A DNA stretch of 64,000 bases from Moritella sp. Urea-trap-13 (lineage in GTDB: Bacteria; Pseudomonadota; Gammaproteobacteria; Enterobacterales; Moritellaceae). Under the pieces are notes generated by a model. It saw only the letters and a program-made list of their open reading frames with translations, had not been told where the DNA came from and did no database searches. Positions 1-7,769 of this stretch are shown here, piece after piece; the stretch's first letter is position 1, and each line of letters starts with the position of its first letter. The position numbers and the translations under genes are program-made. The stretch covers positions 620,001 to 684,000 of the forward strand of contig NZ_PJCA01000031.1 in the NCBI RefSeq assembly GCF_002836355.1, written 5' to 3'.

Positions 1-13
1 GACCACACCTAAT
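1..13. repeat. Probable prophage attachment repeat, left copy (attL core, truncated by window start)
   Basis: The 13 bases GACCACACCTAAT at the extreme left edge recur at 38465-38477, just beyond the integrase gene. Everything between the two copies is phage-like and everything right of the second copy is host-like, so the pair probably marks attL and attR. The repeat may extend left of the window and cannot be measured here. Confidence 0.6.
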
Positions 14-194
14 GTTCATGGCACTAATCTGCAATTCCTTCATATCAGCTTATTTAATGTTTTCCGCCCTTCATAATTAAACATTTTCTTACAAAGCCTT
101 ACTTGATAATACTTCTTATTTTCATTTGCATTGTGTAAAATGTTAACCATAATATTTGGCTTTGTGTGTTTAGATATATTCTACGGGGAAAATA

Positions 195-317
195 ATGAAG
201 TGCTGTAAAGACTCAATGATGAAGAAAGTGAATAGAAAATGGTTTGAAAAATTACTTTATAGCAGTATTTATAAATGTAATAACTGTGGACAAAGCATTA
301 AACTAAAAGCTAATTAG
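195..317 (+). CDS. Small zinc-ribbon-like protein at the prophage left end (40 aa, unknown)
   Basis: An ATG at 195 preceded by GGGGAA at good ribosome-binding distance opens a 40-codon frame ending TAG at 315-317. The product is basic and carries a CC pair near the N-terminus and a CNNC pair near residues 29-32, enough for one zinc site. It lies between the attachment repeat and the end of the late operon, pointing towards it, so it would be expressed separately, perhaps from the lysogen. I do not recognise the family. The small size makes the call uncertain, but start signal, cysteine pattern and the palindrome at its stop codon all favour a real gene. Confidence 0.4.
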   Translation: MKCCKDSMMKKVNRKWFEKLLYSSIYKCNNCGQSIKLKAN

Positions 318-330
318 CTTTTAGTTTAAT
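297..330. terminator. 34-bp perfect palindrome, probable bidirectional terminator
   Basis: Bases 297-313 are the exact reverse complement of 314-330, without a loop. The structure overlaps the stop codon of the small rightward gene at 195-317 and lies about 50 bases beyond the last gene of the leftward late operon (ends 377). The position suits a terminator for both directions, although the stem is AT-rich and has no long T run. Confidence 0.5.
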
Positions 331-376
331 CAAAAACCATAGACTAGAGCGTTAGCGCTAGCATATCCAATATACA

Positions 377-574
377 TTATACCACCTTATACTTCCCTGC
401 CGAACTCCCACCTGTCACGCCGACTTCGGCATTAGCTTGTATCTCATCAACAACAGCATTAGCAATCGCTTGAGCCAATACCGAGGCTTGAGCATAATCA
501 CCAGCGATAACAATACCGCCCTTAACCATCTCTGCTTCAATCTTACTTTTTAGTGCTGATTTGCTTAACGCCAT
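377..574 (-). CDS. Conserved small phage late protein, function unknown
   Basis: The product has 65 residues. The ATG at 574 has an AGGGAAA ribosome-binding site and follows directly after the spike gene stop at 576, so this is the last gene of the late tail operon. The sequence is helical and alanine-rich with a conserved-looking C-terminal tail, GGSSAGKYKVV, of the kind seen in small proteins beside phage spike genes. No catalytic motif is visible. A role in baseplate or spike assembly is inferred from position only. Confidence 0.65.
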   Translation of the reverse strand: MALSKSALKSKIEAEMVKGGIVIAGDYAQASVLAQAIANAVVDEIQANAEVGVTGGSSAGKYKVV

Positions 575-575
575 A

Positions 576-2213
576 TTATTTCCCTGCAAAAACGGTAGTG
601 GAGCCATCGACATGCGGCTTACCGGTGAATGGGCAAATGCTTGCACAAGTGATCACGCCACTGCCGCCATTTAATTTAATCGTGTCGGCATCTTGTTTGA
701 TATTTTTTGCCTTAATTACCTGATCTTTTTTTATCGTAATAGTTTGCTGACCGTTGATGGTTAGCGTGTCGTTTTGTTCAATCGTATGGATACGGTCTTT
801 CAATACGGTTAGCTGGTCATTTAACCCGATCACAATATCGCGTAACTGCCCGATGATTTGCACATGGTTGCCACTATTCACAAAATGCATATTAGCTAAT
901 GAGCCCAGGGTAATATCATCACCGGCCATCACTTCAAAGCTGCCTAATGTTTCAATGAGCTTTTGCCCTGCGATGTTTTCTTTACTGTGCTGCTCAATAT
1001 TGAGTTCATGGCTACCGAACTCCCCTAAATAACGGTTCGCTTGCTGGTGTTCTTCAAATGCGCGACTTTCTTTCTTCTGGTCTGTGGTATCTGTTTTATT
1101 ACCGGCGGCATCGATACGATCGAATACTTCAGCCCGTTGCTGCTGTAATTGTTCACCCGGTTTAAAATCAGGTAATGACCAGTCACAGCCTAAAATGGTG
1201 CGGATAAAAGGCCGGTCACTGCGACCATAGGCAAATGCAATTTCAACCATAGTACCTGCTGCCGGTGTACTTAATAATCCTTGCTCTGCACCACCAAAAT
1301 GCACGGGTAGCGGCACCGCTTTATAAACCGGCACCTGAGTATCATATTCACCTTGTTCATTTAGAAGTTGCACATCCGCGGCAAAGCGTGGACGAAAAGC
1401 ATTATTCTCATCACCCTGCGTGGCATTATCAGTGATAACCATGACCTTACCCAACTGCGGTAAATGCAAACCTGCTGCCAGTTCAGGAAACAGATAATTC
1501 ATCTGCCGTTTTTTAGCCGGCGTATTTTCACCATTTTGCCAGTACAGTGTCATTTCATGGCCGCTAAATTCAACTTTAATTAACCGGTGGCCATTGGCAA
1601 TAACACCTGGGCGAATAGCGGGGATAACCGCCAGCTTCATACTATTACCACCCCACTGTTCAACACCTAATGCATCAGGGATGGTGATAGGTCGACTTGG
1701 CCAACGACTATCACCGTAACTGCCCAGGTAAATATCACTGTTCGTTTGCTGATACCAACAGAAATCAGCGATAGAAAAGGCATAGCCTATATTCTCAAGT
1801 ACCTGGTAACCACTGCCCTGGGAAACGAAATGCGGAACCACGGTGTCCGTGTATTCTACATTTTCAGGCAGCACGAAATTAAGGCCAGTATCATGGCTTA
1901 ACTGGGCAACCACTTTAGATACGCTCGCATGCTGCATACTGATAGGCCAGCGCATGGCTAATAACCCTGATAGCTCCCGCACCATAATGCGGGTATAACC
2001 CGTTTGTGCTGCTTGAGCCTTAGTCACGACCCCATAAAAATACTGACGCATATCCCCCTGATAACCGATATCAAACTTAACGAATTGCTTCTTTGCTACC
2101 ACGCCCTTCACCACAAAGGTCGCTCGACCACCGGCATTAAGTTCTAAAATGATATGCTCTTCACTGACTATGCGAGGCTCATCATCGATGAGTAAACGTT
2201 TATCTAATTTCAT
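576..2213 (-). CDS. Phage baseplate hub/spike protein (VgrG/gpV-gpD-like)
   Basis: This 545-residue protein is probably the trimeric central spike and hub that pierces the host envelope. The first 220 residues or so look like the gp27/late-control-D hub fold. A segment around 255-350 with the pattern PRFAADVQLLNE and GTMVEIAF resembles the OB-fold domain of gpV/VgrG. The last 150 residues are repetitive beta-strand sequence typical of a triple-stranded helix, ending in a cysteine-containing tip, CASICPFTGKPH. The start at 2213 overlaps the previous stop as ATGA. In P2 these functions are split between V and D; here hub and spike seem fused, as in VgrG. Confidence 0.75.
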   Translation of the reverse strand: MKLDKRLLIDDEPRIVSEEHIILELNAGGRATFVVKGVVAKKQFVKFDIGYQGDMRQYFYGVVTKAQAAQTGYTRIMVRELSGLLAMRWPISMQHASVSKVVAQLSHDTGLNFVLPENVEYTDTVVPHFVSQGSGYQVLENIGYAFSIADFCWYQQTNSDIYLGSYGDSRWPSRPITIPDALGVEQWGGNSMKLAVIPAIRPGVIANGHRLIKVEFSGHEMTLYWQNGENTPAKKRQMNYLFPELAAGLHLPQLGKVMVITDNATQGDENNAFRPRFAADVQLLNEQGEYDTQVPVYKAVPLPVHFGGAEQGLLSTPAAGTMVEIAFAYGRSDRPFIRTILGCDWSLPDFKPGEQLQQQRAEVFDRIDAAGNKTDTTDQKKESRAFEEHQQANRYLGEFGSHELNIEQHSKENIAGQKLIETLGSFEVMAGDDITLGSLANMHFVNSGNHVQIIGQLRDIVIGLNDQLTVLKDRIHTIEQNDTLTINGQQTITIKKDQVIKAKNIKQDADTIKLNGGSGVITCASICPFTGKPHVDGSTTVFAGK

Positions 2214-2764
2214 GCTAACCACGTATCAATCGATTTTAGCGTTTTCACAAAGCCAGTTTCTTCAGGCGCTTGTGATTGACTATCACTGACCGCAGCAGGG
2301 TGCGCTTTCGGCGTTACCCTAGCGGTATTATCGGTAGTTTCAGTTTTTGCCTGTGGCTGATTTTCCGCTTCACGTTGCGCTTTCACTTCCGGTACCGACA
2401 AATATTCGCGTAATGTGAAGCTCACTCGCCATGCCATCAGGTTTTCTTGTTCATCCGATTGCACTCGACCGGTAAAGCGCACCTGGCGGATCTTCATGGC
2501 TTTGGCCAACTCGTTACTGATACGGTAAATCTTACGTTTACCGTATTCAGTTTGCTGCGCCAATAACAACAGACGATTTAATATTTCTGGATTTTTAAAC
2601 GACACCAGCGCGCTAACCGCCATTTCTTTACCTTTAATGCCTTGTTCGGCGATGTCTGTATTCGCAGTTTGCCCGCTCATATCCGCATCTTTAATGTCCA
2701 TTGATAAATTGATGCGCGATGATTTTAAGGCAAGTAGCTCACCATCAAGTGCAATCTGGGTCAT
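2210..2764 (-). CDS. Probable baseplate-complex protein
   Basis: A 184-residue protein with a compact N-terminal 130 residues and a low-complexity proline/glutamine/threonine-rich stretch (about 135-170) before a short hydrophobic C-terminus. Its start overlaps the stop of the 2761-3654 gene and its stop overlaps the spike start (ATGA), which implies translational coupling in the tail operon. Proteins of this size next to the spike gene are annotated as baseplate-complex proteins in related phages. That family link is from memory of gene order, and no diagnostic motif is visible. Confidence 0.6.
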   Translation of the reverse strand: MTQIALDGELLALKSSRINLSMDIKDADMSGQTANTDIAEQGIKGKEMAVSALVSFKNPEILNRLLLLAQQTEYGKRKIYRISNELAKAMKIRQVRFTGRVQSDEQENLMAWRVSFTLREYLSVPEVKAQREAENQPQAKTETTDNTARVTPKAHPAAVSDSQSQAPEETGFVKTLKSIDTWLA

Positions 2765-3654
2765 ACGAATAGCTCCGAAATAAAGGTTAACGGTGTTTGA
2801 CTAAGCAGCAAGGCCGCAAAGGTGTGGGTATGTTCATAACCCGGGGGTATTGATTGCTGTAGCATTGCATTTAATACCTCGGGTGAACCTTCAGCTGAAA
2901 ACACCCGCACTTGGATGGCGCTTTGCTTTAGACTTTCAATCGCATCATGTAACAGCGTTAAATGCGCGGTGCGTTTCATCGATAGCGCTTGGAGTTTAAC
3001 AATCGGGGTTTGTCTGTCTGCGGCAATACTTTCGAGTTGCGCAACCTGCGCCCCCTGCCAGTTAAGTACCTGACGCAGCGGTGCTGAGTTTAATGCGCTG
3101 GCAGGTCTAAATAGCGGTTTTTTAGCCGCTAATGGTTGAGTAAATTTATCTTGCTCTAATGTAAGCCCTTGCCCCGCTCTGCGCGCGACCATCCCCAGTT
3201 CAGGCAGGGCCAATACATCAAATACCGCCTTGGTACTGGCCCCGAACGCGGGTAAATTTTGCTCCGCTATCATTAAACCTAATGCGTAACATGGTCCCGT
3301 TGGCCTGTTATCATCACTGCTATCAAGTAATTTATCCGCCAGATGTTGAACTGCATTCGCCGGCGTTAAGTGATAGGCCGCATTGGCAACATTATCAGCC
3401 AAAAATAAATAAGGATGCGCACTTAACACATGTCCCTGGCATAACAAATCATCTAACTCGCCACGTAACGCGAGCAAATTTGCAGCTTCCGCGCTTAATG
3501 CATGGCGGTTAAAACTCACTTTATCCGCAAGAGGCGTTAAACGATGAGCCGCCTGCTCAATAATACCAGCCATTTTCCCTAATACTTGTTCACTTTTTCC
3601 CTGGATGGTTTGCGCGCTCGCCGACCAGTTAAAATGTTGTACTTGCCAAGTCAT
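2761..3654 (-). CDS. Phage tail/baseplate-associated protein, unknown function
   Basis: 297 residues, mostly helical, starting MTWQVQHFNW. The gene sits between the tail fibre gene and the probable baseplate-complex protein, with a 4-base overlap to the latter. The length and position fit a structural or assembly factor of the baseplate region of Vibrio/Shewanella-type P2-like phages. No enzymatic motif or transmembrane segment is apparent, and I do not recognise a named family. Confidence 0.55.
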   Translation of the reverse strand: MTWQVQHFNWSASAQTIQGKSEQVLGKMAGIIEQAAHRLTPLADKVSFNRHALSAEAANLLALRGELDDLLCQGHVLSAHPYLFLADNVANAAYHLTPANAVQHLADKLLDSSDDNRPTGPCYALGLMIAEQNLPAFGASTKAVFDVLALPELGMVARRAGQGLTLEQDKFTQPLAAKKPLFRPASALNSAPLRQVLNWQGAQVAQLESIAADRQTPIVKLQALSMKRTAHLTLLHDAIESLKQSAIQVRVFSAEGSPEVLNAMLQQSIPPGYEHTHTFAALLLSQTPLTFISELFV

Positions 3655-3693
3655 ACTCGCCCCCGAAATAGTGCATTAAATAGCGAAGTACCA

Positions 3694-5685
3694 TCATCCT
3701 GTCCGCAGCCACATATAAACCGTTAAGTGCTTACCTCGCACATCTAACGTCGCATTAGCCACGCCAGTATCAGATACCGAGACAGAGCCCGACGGTCTAC
3801 CTGCAGATGCAGGTTTAGAGTAAACAACGCTATGACCATTAGGCGCAATATTACCTGATATATAACCAGGCGTTGTATTGTTCCAACCACCATATGCGTC
3901 AATACCATGTGAATGGTTTGGTAATTGATTACCACTAAATGAGGCGGTATGCCTATGCATAGGAACTGGTACAGCGGGCGTATTCGTACCTGTAATTTTA
4001 TTGACACCGCCCGCCGTTTTGGTACTAAGCAAGGTCATGTCTGCACCCTGCATTACCCATATACCAGGGTATCCGTAGGTATTAGGGCTAGCAACATTCA
4101 CTGTGATGAGTAAATGTCCGACAGGAAATAACGCATCAATCACACTCTGATTAACGGAAGCGTTCGCCCTGTTTAGCGCCTCAATGGCTTTATCCATTGA
4201 GATTTTTACGGCGGCAGCAACAGCGTATTTACTGCTACTTGCATCATCAGTCGCGCTAGTTGCAGGCCAATTATTTACATGTTGTAAACCGACCTGCGTT
4301 TTAGTCACCCCATGTGGATTGGCGTTATTCCCAACATGGCCAGCTAACTCAGTCTTTGTTGCTTTCGTTGCGATGGTGGCATTAATGGCGGCAATTTCAC
4401 TGTCATTTTCTTGCAGTGCATCCCCTAATTCTTTTATTGTATCCAGAGCCTCAGCTGGCGCGCCGCCAAGTAATTCCGACACGCGATTGTCCGTATGTGT
4501 ATTGGCATTTTTCTCAGCGTCAACCGCACGAACATGGGCAGCCCTCACCGAGTTAGGTGTAGCGGCCATTGAAGTGGATGTGGATACAACACTATCGGCC
4601 AACTGCACAGCCCCTTTTTGGTCTATCGTTGCATCTTTAATATTAAGGGTGCGGTTAGCACCCAGCGTCCCACCGCCTTGTAATGCACCGGCAGTATTGA
4701 TTGAGCGCGCGTTGAACGCAGCCATGATTTTATTACTTATCCCACGCCAAAACTGAGTCAATTTAATGTGCTTGTCTGCCACGCTGCTGCTATCAATCTC
4801 ACTGTTTGTGGCCGCGTTGTCTTTGCGCTCTAAGGCTGGCATACCGCCTAAGACTCGGCAATCAATTACATTGCCAGCACTGTCGATATCAGCCAGTTTT
4901 GTCACGTAATGCTGTAAGCCAGTGTTATCCACATGATCCGTTAATACTTGTGCAGAGGCTTTAATACTCACCATGGTTTGCCATTGACTGGTTAACCCTC
5001 CCTGCCAACTTGCATCAAGATAAATCCCCATATCATTAGCCGCGTTACTGATAACCGTTTCAACAGTCGCCTCGCAGCGCAATCCGCCAACATAACCACT
5101 GCCAAGTTTGGTTTTATAGCTGCTGGCCGATTTGAATACTTGGTAACCATCCTCTAAAAATGCCGCATCACCGTAGTGATCCAAATTACTTAATCGCTCA
5201 GTGCTATCAATGCCAGTTAAGCGCGCTGTGAAATCAATCTGCCAAGTGGCAGCATCAACGGTCATACCCGTCGCATTTTGCGCGCCGATATAACTCATCA
5301 TCAAAGAGCGAGTCACTGAGTTACCGTTTTTAACGCCCGCGACCGATTTTATTTTATTGATTGTCGGAATATGACTGATAGCCGCCAGCACATCTTGTTC
5401 TTTATTGCGTAAACCAATCCAGTTAAATGAAAAGTCACCGACACCCGTATCCATAATAAGCGAATAGATAACGGCATTCGGACTAACAAATCCAGATTGA
5501 GTCACATCACCAGTAAATACAATTTGCGACGCAGGCGGTAGCGTTTCGGCTCTGTCTATCGGTGTGTTCGGATCGAGCCCTGGGACATTAGCCAACACAA
5601 ATTCATCAAGTACGATTGATTGACCCGCTAATGCGAGCTGCGCTTTTAGCGTTTCAAACGCCAAGGTAATTGTCATTTGAGCCAT
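3694..5685 (-). CDS. Phage tail fibre protein (receptor-binding, gpH-like)
   Basis: 663 residues. The N-terminal 160 residues match the phage tail-collar fibre domain (start MAQMTITLAF, with the conserved QIVFTGDVTQSGFV region) that attaches the fibre to the baseplate. The middle is long and alanine/asparagine-rich with repeated strand-turn segments. The C-terminus, rich in G, H, N and S (about 560-663, PMHRHTASFSGNQLPNHSHG), looks like a collar/tip domain. The ATG at 5685 overlaps the stop of the tail protein I gene as TAATG. No separate fibre-assembly (gpG) gene is visible downstream, which differs from P2. Confidence 0.85.
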   Translation of the reverse strand: MAQMTITLAFETLKAQLALAGQSIVLDEFVLANVPGLDPNTPIDRAETLPPASQIVFTGDVTQSGFVSPNAVIYSLIMDTGVGDFSFNWIGLRNKEQDVLAAISHIPTINKIKSVAGVKNGNSVTRSLMMSYIGAQNATGMTVDAATWQIDFTARLTGIDSTERLSNLDHYGDAAFLEDGYQVFKSASSYKTKLGSGYVGGLRCEATVETVISNAANDMGIYLDASWQGGLTSQWQTMVSIKASAQVLTDHVDNTGLQHYVTKLADIDSAGNVIDCRVLGGMPALERKDNAATNSEIDSSSVADKHIKLTQFWRGISNKIMAAFNARSINTAGALQGGGTLGANRTLNIKDATIDQKGAVQLADSVVSTSTSMAATPNSVRAAHVRAVDAEKNANTHTDNRVSELLGGAPAEALDTIKELGDALQENDSEIAAINATIATKATKTELAGHVGNNANPHGVTKTQVGLQHVNNWPATSATDDASSSKYAVAAAVKISMDKAIEALNRANASVNQSVIDALFPVGHLLITVNVASPNTYGYPGIWVMQGADMTLLSTKTAGGVNKITGTNTPAVPVPMHRHTASFSGNQLPNHSHGIDAYGGWNNTTPGYISGNIAPNGHSVVYSKPASAGRPSGSVSVSDTGVANATLDVRGKHLTVYMWLRTG

Positions 5686-6269
5686 TATATTTCCTCTAAT
5701 ATTGCCGCCAGACATTGGTGGTCCCAATCCAGTGGCGATACAAGTAAATTTAATTCAACAGGGCTTATCACCTGAAATTCATAACGTCGACAAGTGCGGC
5801 CATAATGCTGAAGTAAGGCCGTAAGCAGGTCATAGTTCTCTGATAACTGCGCGTCGGTTAAGCGGATCGTCACAATGTCCCAGTTTCGCCCTTCAGTCCG
5901 CTCATCAATTTCAACATGGCCAATGCCTAAACGTTGGAATATGCGAATAAAACCCGCCGTCTCGCCGGAGTCCTTAGCATTAATAAAGGCGAACTTAATA
6001 CGCTTACGAAACAACGCAACTGGCTCGCCATTAAAACGTGTGATATCTCGGCCCCAAGCAAGCGTAGGTAAAATACTTTCGACGCAGGTTAGTGGATCTA
6101 ATTGGGCCAATGGCCACAACAACCATAAACGTATTTTTTGCCAGTAATTCCTAACCCCATTCGCGAGAAAATACGGTTCTTTTAACGTTTCAGCTAAGGT
6201 GTCACCGTCCATCCACCAGGGCACTTTATGGTCAGGTAACGGCGCGGCATGTTTATCATGTTCAATCAT
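5685..6269 (-). CDS. Baseplate/tail protein I (gpI-like)
   Basis: 194 residues. The order J then I then fibre is that of P2. The sequence has the expected gpI features: LPTLAWGRDI near residue 70 and an internal AFINAKDSGETAGFIRIF stretch. gpI and gpJ together form the baseplate edge in P2-type myophages. The gene overlaps gpJ by 8 bases. Confidence 0.82.
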   Translation of the reverse strand: MIEHDKHAAPLPDHKVPWWMDGDTLAETLKEPYFLANGVRNYWQKIRLWLLWPLAQLDPLTCVESILPTLAWGRDITRFNGEPVALFRKRIKFAFINAKDSGETAGFIRIFQRLGIGHVEIDERTEGRNWDIVTIRLTDAQLSENYDLLTALLQHYGRTCRRYEFQVISPVELNLLVSPLDWDHQCLAAILEEI

Positions 6270-7443
6270 GAATAATCACCACTGACGTTAAACGCGGGAT
6301 TGCCAGCAAACTGTCTATCTCTTCTACGTTAAATTTAATTGTCGCCAAATCAGGTAATTGTTGATGTATTTCTTTGATGAGTAGACTGAATGAAAAAATA
6401 GATAACGGCAGGGTACGAGTGACCGAAGCATAATCAGCAGTTTCCCGAAATGCAGCACGGATCATATCTTCCACATCACTTGCTAACACGCCTTGCCTTG
6501 CTTGGCTCAAATTAGGGTTTCCCTTGATGGTCGCCTGTATCGGGTGCTGTGTTTCCGGCATCAGCAAACACAATAAATCATCGCCATGGCCGTGATTGCC
6601 CTCTTTCATCACATAATCATTCAACTGCTTGATTAGCTGACTTGGCGTACTGCCCACTTCCATCAAAATATACGCATTGGCCGTTGCGGGTCCACGCGGC
6701 GCATCATGTTCAAAATAAATTAAATCAGTACGAATACCCGCTACACTCGCCAGCATGGCGCGATAGATAGAATCAATATGAAAACGTCCCACCGAACTAA
6801 ACTGATTACGAATACGCAAAGCCAATTCATCATCCATTTCAGTATTAGCACCAAGAGATGTGATCCAATCCACCGGATTACTGACATGCGTGATACCACT
6901 GATGCTTTTGGGCAAAATTGAAAAATAGCCCGCAGGTAGATTAAAAGCGTTGCCGGCATTAACTGCATCGCAAAGCACGAGACCGCTAGCTTGCCCTGCA
7001 GGGATCAATACATCTGCAATCACCCGTAATTGATAGACAGTATTTTCAATACGGTCTGTTTCTATCAACGTCCCAGCAACGATGATCACCGGATTTTCAG
7101 GTTTTTCTTTAAAAAACGTCACACCACCTCGGGTGAACGTGGCGGGTTTACGCTCTAAATCGACTTCCCACGCTTTTAAATCCAAATAAATATTTTTCGC
7201 CGTGGCGGTAAACGCATTAGGTAATACGTAGTTAGCCAGTAAGTTATTAATCAACCATAATGACGGTGCGATAACCACTGCATTGATCACCCGCCAAAAT
7301 GGCGACATGCGGCTATCATTACTGACTTTACTGCCCGCCGCTTCGACTTCTTTTTCTAGCTCAATAGCAAGCGCGGTTTCCGTGGTGGGTATACCTTCAG
7401 CCGCAATTAAGCGTTGAAAATCGACGTATGGACGTTCACTCAT
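6262..7443 (-). CDS. Baseplate wedge protein J (gpJ-like)
   Basis: 393 residues with the baseplate J family layout: an N-terminal helical segment, then strand-rich repeats (around 105-200, including AGTLIETDRIENTVYQLRV), then the region TEMDDELALRIRNQF typical of gpJ and a C-terminal phage-gp47-like part. The protein forms the wedge or edge of the contractile-tail baseplate. It overlaps the DUF2590 gene and gpI at its two ends, so the three are co-translated. Confidence 0.88.
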   Translation of the reverse strand: MSERPYVDFQRLIAAEGIPTTETALAIELEKEVEAAGSKVSNDSRMSPFWRVINAVVIAPSLWLINNLLANYVLPNAFTATAKNIYLDLKAWEVDLERKPATFTRGGVTFFKEKPENPVIIVAGTLIETDRIENTVYQLRVIADVLIPAGQASGLVLCDAVNAGNAFNLPAGYFSILPKSISGITHVSNPVDWITSLGANTEMDDELALRIRNQFSSVGRFHIDSIYRAMLASVAGIRTDLIYFEHDAPRGPATANAYILMEVGSTPSQLIKQLNDYVMKEGNHGHGDDLLCLLMPETQHPIQATIKGNPNLSQARQGVLASDVEDMIRAAFRETADYASVTRTLPLSIFSFSLLIKEIHQQLPDLATIKFNVEEIDSLLAIPRLTSVVIIHD

Positions 7444-7769
7444 AACTGTACCCCAAGTGCTAATTCACCAAACTTAACGGTCGTAGCAAGTAGCATAATC
7501 ACACTGGCACTTTGCGCTAACGCGGATGCTGAACCAGGCTCAATACGCAGGTCGGTTTCAATTAACATTTCGATGCGCGTTAACACATCTGCGCGCAACG
7601 TGCGGTTACGCTCAGCCTGCAGCTGACGCACGAGACCACTTTCTAACACAGCATGCTTTACATCTTGAGCAATACTCATAATGTCGTTGGTATAAAACGG
7701 CTGCTGGCCAGCATCAAAATCGACACCGCCTTGATTGACTAACAGATCTATATAATATTTATCGGTCAT
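7440..7769 (-). CDS. DUF2590 family protein (gpW-like baseplate protein)
   Basis: 109 residues. The sequence DLLVNQGGVDFDAGQQPF, the IAQDVKHAVLESGL motif and the final TTVKFGELALG region match the DUF2590/gp25-like pattern of small phage baseplate proteins. The position directly upstream of J is the one occupied by gpW (gp25-like) in P2. An equivalent baseplate role is therefore likely, though sequence similarity to gpW itself is not evident by eye. Confidence 0.78.
   Translation of the reverse strand: MTDKYYIDLLVNQGGVDFDAGQQPFYTNDIMSIAQDVKHAVLESGLVRQLQAERNRTLRADVLTRIEMLIETDLRIEPGSASALAQSASVIMLLATTVKFGELALGVQL

Noticed and set aside
195-317. Com-like translational regulator as in phage Mu
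   Set aside because: The cysteine spacing differs and no Mu-like mom gene follows; the protein is left as unknown.
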